Virus record (IMG/VR): IMGVR_UViG_3300037963_002500
Location: 36,405 to 72,077 of that record
DNA from: a virus
Reading direction: 5' to 3' (one strand)
DNA length: 35,673 bases
Shown here piece by piece: positions 1-10,037 of the stretch (position 1 is its first letter; each line of letters opens with the position of its first letter). Under the pieces are notes generated by a model that was not told the DNA's origin, did no database searches, and worked only from the letters and a program-made list of their open reading frames with translations. The translations under genes were made by a program, and so were the position numbers.

Positions 1-33
1 GAGTTAGAAAAACATAAAAGAAACATAAAGTGA
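1..33 (+). CDS. C-terminal end of an upstream gene (partial)
   Basis: The first frame is open from the window edge to a TGA at 31-33 and encodes a lysine-rich end (ELEKHKRNIK). The stop lies next to the ribosome binding site of the tape-measure gene (AAGTGAT before the ATG at 38), as in the tightly packed genes that follow. By position it would be a tail protein or tape-measure chaperone gene, but ten residues are too few to identify it. Confidence 0.4.
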   Translation, partial: ELEKHKRNIK

Positions 34-37
34 TACA

Positions 38-2023
38 ATGTCTGATTTGGATGATGTAAGGAAAGATGTGGTCGCATTAGGTGATTCATTAAAATCCTTA
101 GAAGAAACTGCATTTGAAACAGGTGTTCAGTTTAAAGGCTTTACAAAAAGTTTAGTTTCTGCCGCTTCAAATGCTTCTGATGCTGGAAAAACATGGACTA
201 CATTTAGTCGTTTAGTGTCGGGTAGTCCTTTATGGCGTGTTCAAAATAAATTTAGAGCGTATTTGGAAATTCTTGCGGGATTTGAAAAAAGGTCGCAAGC
301 AAATGCACAAGCACAATTAAATCAAGCAAAGGCAGTTATGGAGAACTTTGAGGCTTCTAAGAAATTAAATAAAATTATTAAAAAAAGAACAGGCTTAACA
401 AATGCAGAACTTAAAGACACTACTGCTTTTAAAGAAGAAATGGAAAAATTAACTGAAAACTATAAAGAACAGTTGAAATTGATGAACAGGTATAGCGACA
501 GACAAATTGAGCATTTGACAAATTTGAATAAAAGACATAGAGAAACAAAGGCTTTAGCCCATGCTCAAAAGGAATCAAAAAAAGAATTTCAAGAACAAAT
601 TAAAGAAACGAATACTTACAATTATATTCTAGAAGCAAGTGGAGATAGTCAAAGAGCATATTCAGTTGCATTACAATCTGTTTTAAATAAACAAAAAGTA
701 ATGAATAAAGAAACACAAAAACAAAGAGTTGCCTTAAAACAACAATATGCCTTTGACCAAAGTAGAATTAAAACAATAGAAGAAATTACAAAAAGAAAGG
801 CAGAAGAATTAGGTCTAGACAAAAAAGCCACTAAAGAAAGAATTAGGGCTGCAAAAAGATTTGAAAAGAAAAAAATGAAAGGAGAACAAGATAGCGCAGT
901 TGCGGGAGAAGCAAGAAGAGGAATAAAAATGCGCTTTGAATCAACCTTTGGTAAAAAACAATTATTAGACCAAACTAAAGGATTGAAACTTGCTCTTGCT
1001 CCAATCTATCCACTTATAGGATTAGTTAAACTCGCAAAAGGCCAAAGAAAAATCTCATTAAAAGCACAAAAATTTGCAAACTCTATGACTCCAGTTCTAA
1101 ATCTAGCATTTAAATTCTTTGTCTTTGCTATTATGGGTATTTTTGCATTCTTAATATTTATCAAGGGTGCTTATGAAGTTTTCAAGATTTTAAGAGAAAT
1201 GGGATTAATTGAAGAATTAAAAGAATTTTTCTTTACCGCTTGGGAGATAGTATCAGGAATTATAGGAGTAATAGGTAAATTTATTTCTGGAGATTATAAA
1301 CAAGCCCTTAAAGAACTTGGGCCGCTTTTAGATAAACTCTTTATTCTTGCTTTAGATGGTTTAGGATTGCTTGCTAAATTAGCATGGGAAACAATTGTTG
1401 CTACTTTTTACATAGTAATGCAATTTTTGCATGATTTAATCTTTGACGAGAATTTGCGAGAAAGAGCAGTTAACATAGGACTAAAAATAGGAAAGGTATT
1501 ATTAGCCGCTTATTTAGTTAAAACGCTTGCATTAATGGCACTACAATTAGTTGCCACTTATGCTGCACCAGTTCTTTTAGGAATATTTATTTTAGCAGGT
1601 CTTTATTCTTTGGCTAAATTTGCATATAATAGATATGCTATGCAATTTGTAAAGCCGTTTCATAAATTCTTTGACTTTATTACAGACTTAGGAACATTCG
1701 TTAGAGATAAATTAATTGATATAAAAGACTTTATCAAAGACTTAAACCCATTTTCTGAGGGAGGAAGAGTTAATTCTGATTTCCAATTAGTCGGAGAAAA
1801 AGGCCCAGAAATTGTAAAAATGCCGAGAGGCTCTACTGTTTACTCAAATGCAGTAAGTAAACAAATGATTTCAAAAGGTTCTAATACAGTAGTCAATAAC
1901 ATGAGTATTACAATAAATGCTAGAGATACTTCTGATGCAGAACTAAGACGCATCGCAGATAAAATTGGAAACATGGTTAATAACAAAATTAACAGAAGAA
2001 CATCTTCAAGAACATTAGGGTGA
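38..2023 (+). CDS. Tail tape-measure protein
   Basis: 661 residues. The first 350 or so are rich in Lys, Glu, Gln and Ala with long predicted helices, as in the rod-like part of tape measures. Hydrophobic stretches follow near residues 355-380 and 482-528; these are usual in tape measures and are thought to act during DNA entry through the host membrane. Near residues 573-600 is the characteristic C-terminal signature: SEGGRV, then LVGEKGPEIVKMPRGS. That motif makes the call firm. The family sets tail length at roughly 0.15 nm per residue, so a tail near 100 nm would be expected (inference). The start follows an AAGTGAT ribosome binding site. The next gene begins 4 bases after its stop and encodes a tail-tip-type protein, which agrees with the usual order. 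Confidence 0.87.
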   Translation: MSDLDDVRKDVVALGDSLKSLEETAFETGVQFKGFTKSLVSAASNASDAGKTWTTFSRLVSGSPLWRVQNKFRAYLEILAGFEKRSQANAQAQLNQAKAVMENFEASKKLNKIIKKRTGLTNAELKDTTAFKEEMEKLTENYKEQLKLMNRYSDRQIEHLTNLNKRHRETKALAHAQKESKKEFQEQIKETNTYNYILEASGDSQRAYSVALQSVLNKQKVMNKETQKQRVALKQQYAFDQSRIKTIEEITKRKAEELGLDKKATKERIRAAKRFEKKKMKGEQDSAVAGEARRGIKMRFESTFGKKQLLDQTKGLKLALAPIYPLIGLVKLAKGQRKISLKAQKFANSMTPVLNLAFKFFVFAIMGIFAFLIFIKGAYEVFKILREMGLIEELKEFFFTAWEIVSGIIGVIGKFISGDYKQALKELGPLLDKLFILALDGLGLLAKLAWETIVATFYIVMQFLHDLIFDENLRERAVNIGLKIGKVLLAAYLVKTLALMALQLVATYAAPVLLGIFILAGLYSLAKFAYNRYAMQFVKPFHKFFDFITDLGTFVRDKLIDIKDFIKDLNPFSEGGRVNSDFQLVGEKGPEIVKMPRGSTVYSNAVSKQMISKGSNTVVNNMSITINARDTSDAELRRIADKIGNMVNNKINRRTSSRTLG

Positions 2024-2027
2024 TTAA

Positions 2028-2738
2028 ATGGCGGCTTCAACACATTATGTTTATTTAAAACTGCAAAGTTATGCAGGTAATATTGAACAAAATACTATAC
2101 CACTAAGAGCAACAGGAGTTTCTGTTTCAGTTTCTAAAACTATTCCAGCGTTCCCTGTTCCTTTATCTGGTATTGCAACAGGTGAGTCTATTACTGCGGC
2201 ATTAGATTTAGGAATGGCTACAAAAAATATCTCAATTAGTGGTTTTATAGTAGATGATACTATTACTAAAGTTTTTGATGGAACTGCTACAACAAGAAAA
2301 TTTACTGCCCATGAAATTGCACAAATGATTGCATCGGGTGTTGATTCAACAGGATTAGCAAAAAATCAAGCGTTTTCAGAATTAGTTGTTCTTATGCCAT
2401 CTTTTGTTGCTAGTGATTATAATTATCGAGGAACTTGTAGTATTGCTGCACATAAAAATAAAACAGATTGCGAAGAAGCAGGTGGAACTTGGACACAAAC
2501 AATAAATGAAAATTCTGATAGAGAAGATGGAATTAATGTTCCTTTAATGTTTGGTTCAAGAGGTGGCGCACTTAGTTTAGATAATGTAAGAGTTCCATTA
2601 CCATTGACTACATTTCCAGATAGTGATACAGAAACAGGAATCACGGGATTCGTAAGAAGTTTTTCATATGAAATAAATGCAGATGCTTATGAGATTTCAT
2701 TCAGTTTAGAATTTGAAGCGGCAAACATCTTCCCTTGA
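2028..2738 (+). CDS. Tail tip/baseplate structural protein (distal-tail position)
   Basis: 236 residues, mostly short Ser/Thr-rich beta strands with no signal peptide or membrane segment. I do not recognise the family. It sits directly downstream of the tape measure, where many tailed viruses encode the distal tail protein or a LysM-type baseplate protein, so a tail-tip role is inferred from position. A Cys-containing segment near residues 137-157 (TCSIAAHKNKTDCEEAGGTW) resembles short cysteine modules that I associate with marine virus structural proteins. The start is supported by GGGTGAT overlapping the stop of the tape-measure gene. It is followed after 10 bases by the LamG-type gene. Confidence 0.6.
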   Translation: MAASTHYVYLKLQSYAGNIEQNTIPLRATGVSVSVSKTIPAFPVPLSGIATGESITAALDLGMATKNISISGFIVDDTITKVFDGTATTRKFTAHEIAQMIASGVDSTGLAKNQAFSELVVLMPSFVASDYNYRGTCSIAAHKNKTDCEEAGGTWTQTINENSDREDGINVPLMFGSRGGALSLDNVRVPLPLTTFPDSDTETGITGFVRSFSYEINADAYEISFSLEFEAANIFP

Positions 2739-2748
2739 GGTGAATTAA

Positions 2749-3885
2749 ATGTATCAAGTATTAGCAGGTAAGAAAAGAAGTTTAGTCTTCCCTGTTATGT
2801 GTAATGGGTTTGTTAAACTAGATTATTCAGATAATGTGGCTGATACAAATAATGATAATGATTCATCAAATGATATTGGATATGGTTTATTCGACCATGA
2901 GGGTTCATTTACATTTGAAGCAATTATTACTCCGTATGATATTAATGGATATGGTCGTCAAAGCGTAAGCGGAACTATTCCTAGTTTTACTTCAAGTAAA
3001 AAGATAATGCCATCAAATAGTCATCAATCCACTCCATCAAATTACCAAAGTGAACTTTATCTTCCTGTCAATGGGGGAAGATTAATACATGAAATGTTAA
3101 TATATTCAAGCGATAAGTTTTCTGTATCATTAGTTAATGCTACATCTTTTAATGAAAACCAACCTGCTGAATACAAGATAAAGGTTTCAATGGACATCGG
3201 AGGAACATCAGAAGATTTTATCACAACAAATGCAGTTATTACCGCTAATAAAAATTCTATGTTTAAATGGGGGTCATCTTCCGATAATGAAGGTTTTGAT
3301 ATTAATGGCCGAAGAGTATTTGATTTGTTAGGCTCGACCACCTCTCATAGTGGGGCGGTGATTGGCCTTTCTAGTTCAACGGAAAATTATTGCCATGTAG
3401 GTCAAGAACTCTTCATTAGAGATGGCTTTACATTCACATCTATCGGAACTGTCGCCAGCATCAATGGAACGACGAGCGTTACCCTCAACGCTTCATATTC
3501 TCCAACCCTGAGTAATGGAACAAAGGTATTTATTCATTCAAGAAAGGATGCTTCTTATATTAACAACACTTATCATATTGCAGTAGTTCATAACCAAATA
3601 GAAAATGAAATAAAAATCTTTTTGAATGGTATAAGAGTTTTAGATTCTAAGCATACTCAATCAGGAACATTTGCTTTTACAAGAACAGATAGTTTTATTG
3701 GTGCTACGGGTGCTGGTGCTACTGGGGCTAATTCAGCAATTGTGAATAAACAGTTTATGGGAGAAATGCATGAAATATCAATACTTAATATTGCAAAAGC
3801 CACTAAATTTCCAAACAAACAAACTTTACTACCTACTTTAAGCAACACTTTACTTTATCTTAGATTTGAGGAGATTGATTTATAA
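2749..3885 (+). CDS. Tail protein with a concanavalin/LamG-like domain
   Basis: 378 residues. Two separated parts match the LamG/concanavalin-like fold. An early strand group reads SFTFEAIITPYDI near residues 51-63. The late part, near residues 268-370, has the typical order of YHIAVVHN, then IKIFLNGIRVLDS, a conserved FIGATG turn and FMGEMHEISILN. Between them, residues about 195-265 form a separate beta module encoded by visibly more GC-rich DNA (about 3330-3530). Such domains in tail proteins usually bind glycans, so a role in host-surface binding or fibre attachment is inferred. The start follows GAGGTGA. The stop overlaps the ATG of the next gene by one base (TAATG), indicating co-translation with the large hub-like protein. 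Confidence 0.75.
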   Translation: MYQVLAGKKRSLVFPVMCNGFVKLDYSDNVADTNNDNDSSNDIGYGLFDHEGSFTFEAIITPYDINGYGRQSVSGTIPSFTSSKKIMPSNSHQSTPSNYQSELYLPVNGGRLIHEMLIYSSDKFSVSLVNATSFNENQPAEYKIKVSMDIGGTSEDFITTNAVITANKNSMFKWGSSSDNEGFDINGRRVFDLLGSTTSHSGAVIGLSSSTENYCHVGQELFIRDGFTFTSIGTVASINGTTSVTLNASYSPTLSNGTKVFIHSRKDASYINNTYHIAVVHNQIENEIKIFLNGIRVLDSKHTQSGTFAFTRTDSFIGATGAGATGANSAIVNKQFMGEMHEISILNIAKATKFPNKQTLLPTLSNTLLYLRFEEIDL

Positions 3886-6800
3886 TGGCAATCAAAGTCT
3901 TTCAAAAAGGTGAAACTGATATTGCCCAAGCAAATGGGTATAATACTCCTACTAATCCTCTAATTGAATCGAACACTAGTTTTAGTTCTACGGATAGATT
4001 ATTTACTTTAATTTATCCAGATGATTCTACATCAAGCGAAACCTTTGTAGAAGTTGGAACATCGACAGAAAATACAGAAAGAAACAATTTACAAACTACA
4101 AAAGGATTTAGAATTAAATGTTATGATTCTCTCACTACAACAGGTGTTCAATTAACGGGCGGTAATTATGATAGTGATTACCATTACTTTGTTTTAATAC
4201 ATTCAGATGACCATTTAAAACATCATTTTGCAAGAGTAACAGACATCATTACAGAAGATGTCGCTGGAGATGCTTTTGAATTTACTCCAGCATTAGGTAA
4301 AGAAATACCTAAAGATACAAAGTTTATGTTATTTAAAGGCCCAATTAAAACTACTACTGCTATTGCTTTTTCAGCAGGAATTAAACAAGACCTAAAAGCC
4401 TCCCTTGTTGTTTCATCTCCTTTGTTTCATTTGTTAGAATCTTCTCTAAATAAGAAGAATGAATTAGACCATAATACTAAGTATTTTGTTAGGTTAAATA
4501 AAACAGATAGTGGGGGAACGACCACGCTAGATTCTAGTTCAGAACAATATACTTTTATTACAGAACAGGAGTTTTCAAATAAAATTTTAGATTATAGTAA
4601 ATACTCTATGCAATTAACATTGGTTGATAAATTAAAAGATTTAGACAACCCAAGCACACATACTTCTAATGAAGGCAACACCATTAACAGTTTAGATTAT
4701 ACTGATTATGATGATGCATTCCCTAATGCTAGAAGAGATAGTGATGATTTAATAAATCCAACGTCTGTCATTGTCAATGAAGGCCCGATTAGATATTTAC
4801 ATTATGATTATTCTCCAGTTAAAGTTAATGTATTGGACAATGTATTAGATAATAAATTAGAACAGTCTATTGGAAATCGTGGAGGTTTTTGTGAAACCAA
4901 GATTATGAATCCTAGCAGAATGCTTACAAGTAAAATTAAAGAATTTGATAAGTATAGAGTTAGACATAGAGTATTTACTGGAGATTTAAATGAATTCGTT
5001 GATATGAAAATTACATTAGGTTCTCTTATTACAACTTTTAGCGATGCTAGATATAATTTAATAACTGATTATTCTGATGCAACTAATTTTATTAATGTAG
5101 GAGATGAGATTAGGATTGGTAATAGAATTTTAATATGTGCGATTATTACATCTTCTGTAATTAAATTTGAAGAATACAGTAGATTAGAAACAGAATCTTC
5201 CTTTACTAATTCTACAAGTTTAACTTCTTTAACAGGAACACTACAAAGAAGAGCATATAATTATCAAGATAATACAATTTTAACTTCATTCAACTTACTT
5301 GCTGGTAGAAGTTCTGAATTGTATGTTAAAACTATGTCAAAAGATATGGAGTTTATTGAATCATCTGTATCTGCTGTTGATGCTACTCATGGACTAATTA
5401 CATTAAGTTCTAATTCACAAAGTTATTCTTCTGATTCTTCTCTTAGATATTCTTTAGGTTCTTATCATATAGAAATAGAAAGATTTACTGGAACAATTGA
5501 AAAGGTTAATTCATATAAAGAAGGTTCGCAAAACTTTGTAGAACTTTCTGGAAGAAGCGATATTAGTAAATTATTTGGGCCAATTATTAATAAAGATACT
5601 GCGTTTTCAGAAGATATTATTTATTCTACTTTGAGTCCGTATAATACATTAAGTGAAATAAGAGCATCTAATTATACAATTGCTTTAGGAGGAACTACTT
5701 TAAATACAGGAGTTATTGCTAGTTCTCTAACAGTTATTCCAGTAGTAGGAGATAGATTATTTACAGTAAATGGATATATAGGTGAAGTTACTAATGCAGT
5801 TCCTGATGGTTCAGCACATTGGAATTTAACATTTACTCCTGCTATAACAGAAGTTAATACTGAAAGAGTATATGTAGAAACAGATAAAAATTATATTTTC
5901 AACAAAGCATTAAGTTCATCTCATCTTGCATCAGTTAATCCTACATCTTTGACTGGTTCTGCTGGTAAAGGAGTTTTCTTTACAAGTGGTAAAGAAATTA
6001 CAATGTCTGATGGTTCAGAAGGAAACGATTTGGTTGGAAGTAGTATTAATACGAATCCTAAAGCAATTGGCTATCATATTAACAGTCCTGTATCAATTAA
6101 AAACGATAATGCTTTTCAAGCAAAGTTTGTAGATGAAATTGGTAGCGAATCAAATTCTTCTTTCGATACTGTTAATACTTTAATTGACTTTGAAGTGGTT
6201 AGTATAGAAAAGAAAGAAAATGAATCAACGATTGTTTTAGCACCTTATCTTCCTATTACTTTAGGAAGAAAATTACCCAATTATGGAAATAGTTCTTCCT
6301 ATACTTTAACCGAAGAAGCAACAATCCAAAATACTGTTATTTCAGGTTCTGCTACTTGGAATGACCTTTTAGAAGCAATTATAGAAGTAGCGACAGACGG
6401 AATTAAAGATTTTGATTTTGGTGATGCTGTTTTTATCGGTGCTGATTCAGATTCAGCACAATTTGCAGGATATGTTGTAGATTTTATTTTTGTAACAGGT
6501 CAACCTGATTATGGGCCATTACTTATATTAGACCGTAATGTTTCCCCTACTACTGGTCATAAAGTATTTTCAGTTGTTAAAGACACCCATGATTTATTTT
6601 TTGTTAATGGAAAACATCTATGGGGAGGTAAAATTCTAACAATTCCCCATCCAAAAATTACCTCAAGTGGTGCAGTTCCAGTAAATTTTGAAAATATATA
6701 CGCTTCAAATACAGATATTGCAAAAAAATATGGTCAAATGTATTACAAATTAATAAGTGTGGCTGATGGTAATTTTAATTTATTAAATTCAAAATCAAAT

Positions 6801-9800
6801 ATTTTTTCTGATGCTCAAAATAAAACATATGAAAACGTTTCTAAATTAAAACACCATGCTATATCTTATAAGTTTTCACCAAAACTTGCTTCAGATAATA
6901 CAAATCAATATGATAAAACAGGAACAGGCGATGATATTCAGATGGATTTAGATATGAGAGGCTTAGATTCTGCTTATGGTAGTAATTTTACTGGACAAAA
7001 TCTAAGACTACAACGAAGTTTAGGACAAAATAAATTTCCTCCAGAATTTACTGCTAGTGGATTAACAATTATCGAAGAGTTAAGAACTGATTTAGACCAA
7101 AAAGACACTTCTGCTGCAAGTCTTTTCTTTTACATAAATAGCGATATACTTCCATATTCTTCTTTAAGAAAAGATAGTATTATGAGTTCCAATAAAACAA
7201 TCAATAACTATAATTTGTTTTTAATGCAAAATAAAAAGGCAGTTAATGAAGAACTAGAATATACCGATACCAGTTCAGGAAAAATTAAAAACATAACAGA
7301 TAATTCCTTTCAATCAATTACACTTAACTCAGATAAAGACCTCAGTTCTCTTAAAAGATTTGGCATAATGAGATTAACAGAACTTTGTTTTGATGCACAC
7401 TTTAATCCAATAAATCCAGAAAAACCAACAGTAGATGCTAAAAATTATGTTAGAATTCGTGATTTCAATGCATATACTTTTACTGATACTACAAATACGA
7501 TTCATGTTGCTAATAGCCTTAGTGCAAGCGCAAATCAAATTGTTTTAGATACAGTAGGAAGCACACCTGCTAATGGTGAGAATTATTATGATTCAGATTA
7601 TAGGCTTATAGGGGAAGTTGATTCTTACAATTCGGGAGCAAAAACAATTACTTTTACAAGCGCTACTCTAAGAAATAGTGAGAATACATTTACTTCGGGT
7701 AGTCTATTTAAAAGAACAGGAAAATTAGATGTAAATTTAAGAGGAACGAAAGATTCTGATACTTTTATTACTAAAGATAGAAGTCATATTCAAAGAGGTG
7801 CTTTAATTACTCAAAACTATGCTAGTCATGCTAATGATTTTTGGGCGCAGAATACAGATAATCATAGCGTGGTATTTAGTGGAGATGCTGTGGATAGAGT
7901 TGTTTTACCTTTTAGATTTAATTATAGTAATTCTTCTGACTTAACTGCTAGTAATAGGCAATTTCCAAGTAGAGTATTTAGATTCCTTTATGAAGCACCT
8001 GCTCATATGTTTGACCAATGTAAAGCGGTTGTTTTAGATACATATACAATAGAACAGGGAGGATTAGTAACAATAGAAGAAGGTTTAGCAATACCAGCAG
8101 GAGGAATAAGAGTTTATCAATTTGATGATGCCGTTGATGAACATACTGACTTTTTTATATTAAAAAGTGGGCTTAGAACCTTTGGAACAGAATTTCCTCA
8201 AGATTATCCGAGTGTTACTGGATTAGTCGCATCTGGAAGTAGTAGTTATGAAGCATCTGGAGCAAATTTATGTTTTTGTCCAAGATTACATTATGATGCT
8301 ATTGACCATGATACTGCAACTACTGTAAATTCATCAAATGGAACATTACATTCAGTCGGATTAAAAGCGATGACTTCGGAAAATGGTTGGTTAGACTTTG
8401 TTGATATAACTGGTTGCTACTTAGTTTCTGAAGCAGGTTTTGATACTGATTTAAAAGCAGCATCAACAAGTGGCGGTGGGGCAACCATTGATTCGAGAAG
8501 AATGGATAATGTTATTCCAGAAGATATTATTTATGTTCTTTCACACGAAATTAATAATGATGGTTCGGTTAGACATAATTTAACTACTGATAAGGCATTA
8601 ACTAATAATAGGTCATATAGAATTATGAAACCAAACGAAACTGCTTTCTATAAAGAATCACCAAAGAAAATTTCTTTAAATATGCTATCTCCAAAATATA
8701 CTAAAAAGGCAAATTCAAATGAAATGTATTCCCCTAAACAAGACTATGCTATTAAAGAAGGCTCAAGAGAAAAATCTGATTCAGGTTTAGGGCCAATACA
8801 AGAAGCAATTTTATCAATGTATGTTGCAGTAGATTTAGACAAACAAAGCAGTAGTGAAGATTATATTGTAATGAGAAAAGCAAAGAATTTTACAGATATT
8901 TTATCTGAAGGAAATTATACATTATATATGTCTGATGGGGAAAATAACCAATCTACTTCAATAACAGTAAGTGAAAATACAGATTTTACAAGTGAAAAAC
9001 AAATTATATTAGAATTTGGTAGCATGAAAGAAATGCATGGAATTGTTAGCGTTTCTGAAACATTTACTGTAACTTCAAATGAAACAATAGAAATTGAACC
9101 TACAAGAGCCTGTATAGGAACAACTGCTACAATTGCAAACGAAACAGAAGAACTTATCAATGAACTCATGGAAGAAAATGACATAGTATTCGATTTAGAA
9201 ACACAAGACTATCCTCTATACTTAGCACCTAATTATCAAGGCGTTGATTTGTTTTCAGCAATTAACTTCTTACTTGAGCAAAAAGATTTAACCCTCTTTG
9301 AAGAAAATGGAACATTTAAAATTAAGGACAAATTAGCAAATGATTTCTTTAAGGGTGTTATTCTTAACGAAACAGGAGAATATCAGATATTTGATTTTGA
9401 AGAATCAAAGAATATGTTTAACTTCTATAATCAAATTACTGTCTACGGAAGAAACCATAAGAAGGTCAGAAAGGATATTAGAAGCATCAATGATGTTGGT
9501 TTGAAAGCCTTTGAAGTATTTAACGCTGAACTTACAACACAAGAAGATGTAAATAAAGAAGCATCGGCATTACTTAAATTACATTCTTCATCGAATAAGA
9601 AACTAAAGATTACTGTTGGGCATTCTAAAATTTCACAAATTAAAGTAGGGGATATAATCAATGTTGAAATACCTAGAGAAAATATTCCACTTTCTGAATA
9701 TATGGTATTACAAATAGAGTATTTACTTACTGGATTAATGGTATTAGAATTAGGAAAGTATAGCAAAGGACTAGAAGATAGATTTGCTGATTTAATTATA

Positions 9801-10037
9801 CAAAACAAAAAGATTAATTCTCGAATAAGAAACCAATCTTTTAAGGAATCAGAAAGTTTAGATTTCTTAGAAGAAGTTAAAATTAATCAATTAAAACTGT
9901 TTGTTAGAAAGAAGGTATTTCCAACCACAGGCTTCCCACTAGGATTCTCGATACCATTAAATACAGGAACTTCTCCTTTTGGTTTAGCAAGTGGTTCAAT
10001 AACATACGAAACTTTAGTAGATGAGGAATTAGAATGA
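3885..10037 (+). CDS. Giant tail/baseplate protein with a hub-like C-terminal region
   Basis: 2050 residues, the largest gene here. Most of it is beta-rich, Asn/Ser/Thr-rich and without a recognised enzyme motif. Residues about 1750-1990 resemble the baseplate hub/tail-associated protein fold of phage tails (gp27, Mu gp44, late-control D): a helix with SAINFLLEQKDLTLFEENG, a strand with ITVYGRN, then NKEASALLKLHSSSNKKLKI and an OB-like KVGDIINVEI. Tailed-virus hubs connect tube and fibres and contact the host. At least four copies of a small module of the type GD-x-L...IG-x-V...LTFT occur at about 5085-5190, 5740-5890, 6400-6600 and 7575-7730; the last is less regular. Stop and next start overlap (ATGA). 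The length suggests several domains fused into one tail-tip organiser; only the hub-like part is named with some confidence. Confidence 0.68.
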   Translation: MAIKVFQKGETDIAQANGYNTPTNPLIESNTSFSSTDRLFTLIYPDDSTSSETFVEVGTSTENTERNNLQTTKGFRIKCYDSLTTTGVQLTGGNYDSDYHYFVLIHSDDHLKHHFARVTDIITEDVAGDAFEFTPALGKEIPKDTKFMLFKGPIKTTTAIAFSAGIKQDLKASLVVSSPLFHLLESSLNKKNELDHNTKYFVRLNKTDSGGTTTLDSSSEQYTFITEQEFSNKILDYSKYSMQLTLVDKLKDLDNPSTHTSNEGNTINSLDYTDYDDAFPNARRDSDDLINPTSVIVNEGPIRYLHYDYSPVKVNVLDNVLDNKLEQSIGNRGGFCETKIMNPSRMLTSKIKEFDKYRVRHRVFTGDLNEFVDMKITLGSLITTFSDARYNLITDYSDATNFINVGDEIRIGNRILICAIITSSVIKFEEYSRLETESSFTNSTSLTSLTGTLQRRAYNYQDNTILTSFNLLAGRSSELYVKTMSKDMEFIESSVSAVDATHGLITLSSNSQSYSSDSSLRYSLGSYHIEIERFTGTIEKVNSYKEGSQNFVELSGRSDISKLFGPIINKDTAFSEDIIYSTLSPYNTLSEIRASNYTIALGGTTLNTGVIASSLTVIPVVGDRLFTVNGYIGEVTNAVPDGSAHWNLTFTPAITEVNTERVYVETDKNYIFNKALSSSHLASVNPTSLTGSAGKGVFFTSGKEITMSDGSEGNDLVGSSINTNPKAIGYHINSPVSIKNDNAFQAKFVDEIGSESNSSFDTVNTLIDFEVVSIEKKENESTIVLAPYLPITLGRKLPNYGNSSSYTLTEEATIQNTVISGSATWNDLLEAIIEVATDGIKDFDFGDAVFIGADSDSAQFAGYVVDFIFVTGQPDYGPLLILDRNVSPTTGHKVFSVVKDTHDLFFVNGKHLWGGKILTIPHPKITSSGAVPVNFENIYASNTDIAKKYGQMYYKLISVADGNFNLLNSKSNIFSDAQNKTYENVSKLKHHAISYKFSPKLASDNTNQYDKTGTGDDIQMDLDMRGLDSAYGSNFTGQNLRLQRSLGQNKFPPEFTASGLTIIEELRTDLDQKDTSAASLFFYINSDILPYSSLRKDSIMSSNKTINNYNLFLMQNKKAVNEELEYTDTSSGKIKNITDNSFQSITLNSDKDLSSLKRFGIMRLTELCFDAHFNPINPEKPTVDAKNYVRIRDFNAYTFTDTTNTIHVANSLSASANQIVLDTVGSTPANGENYYDSDYRLIGEVDSYNSGAKTITFTSATLRNSENTFTSGSLFKRTGKLDVNLRGTKDSDTFITKDRSHIQRGALITQNYASHANDFWAQNTDNHSVVFSGDAVDRVVLPFRFNYSNSSDLTASNRQFPSRVFRFLYEAPAHMFDQCKAVVLDTYTIEQGGLVTIEEGLAIPAGGIRVYQFDDAVDEHTDFFILKSGLRTFGTEFPQDYPSVTGLVASGSSSYEASGANLCFCPRLHYDAIDHDTATTVNSSNGTLHSVGLKAMTSENGWLDFVDITGCYLVSEAGFDTDLKAASTSGGGATIDSRRMDNVIPEDIIYVLSHEINNDGSVRHNLTTDKALTNNRSYRIMKPNETAFYKESPKKISLNMLSPKYTKKANSNEMYSPKQDYAIKEGSREKSDSGLGPIQEAILSMYVAVDLDKQSSSEDYIVMRKAKNFTDILSEGNYTLYMSDGENNQSTSITVSENTDFTSEKQIILEFGSMKEMHGIVSVSETFTVTSNETIEIEPTRACIGTTATIANETEELINELMEENDIVFDLETQDYPLYLAPNYQGVDLFSAINFLLEQKDLTLFEENGTFKIKDKLANDFFKGVILNETGEYQIFDFEESKNMFNFYNQITVYGRNHKKVRKDIRSINDVGLKAFEVFNAELTTQEDVNKEASALLKLHSSSNKKLKITVGHSKISQIKVGDIINVEIPRENIPLSEYMVLQIEYLLTGLMVLELGKYSKGLEDRFADLIIQNKKINSRIRNQSFKESESLDFLEEVKINQLKLFVRKKVFPTTGFPLGFSIPLNTGTSPFGLASGSITYETLVDEELE

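Noticed and set aside
8915-9808. Minus-strand ORFs within the 2050-residue tail gene
   Set aside because: They lie opposite a long coding frame with clear protein character and have no ribosome binding site or recognisable product; the same holds for other opposite-strand ORFs in the window.
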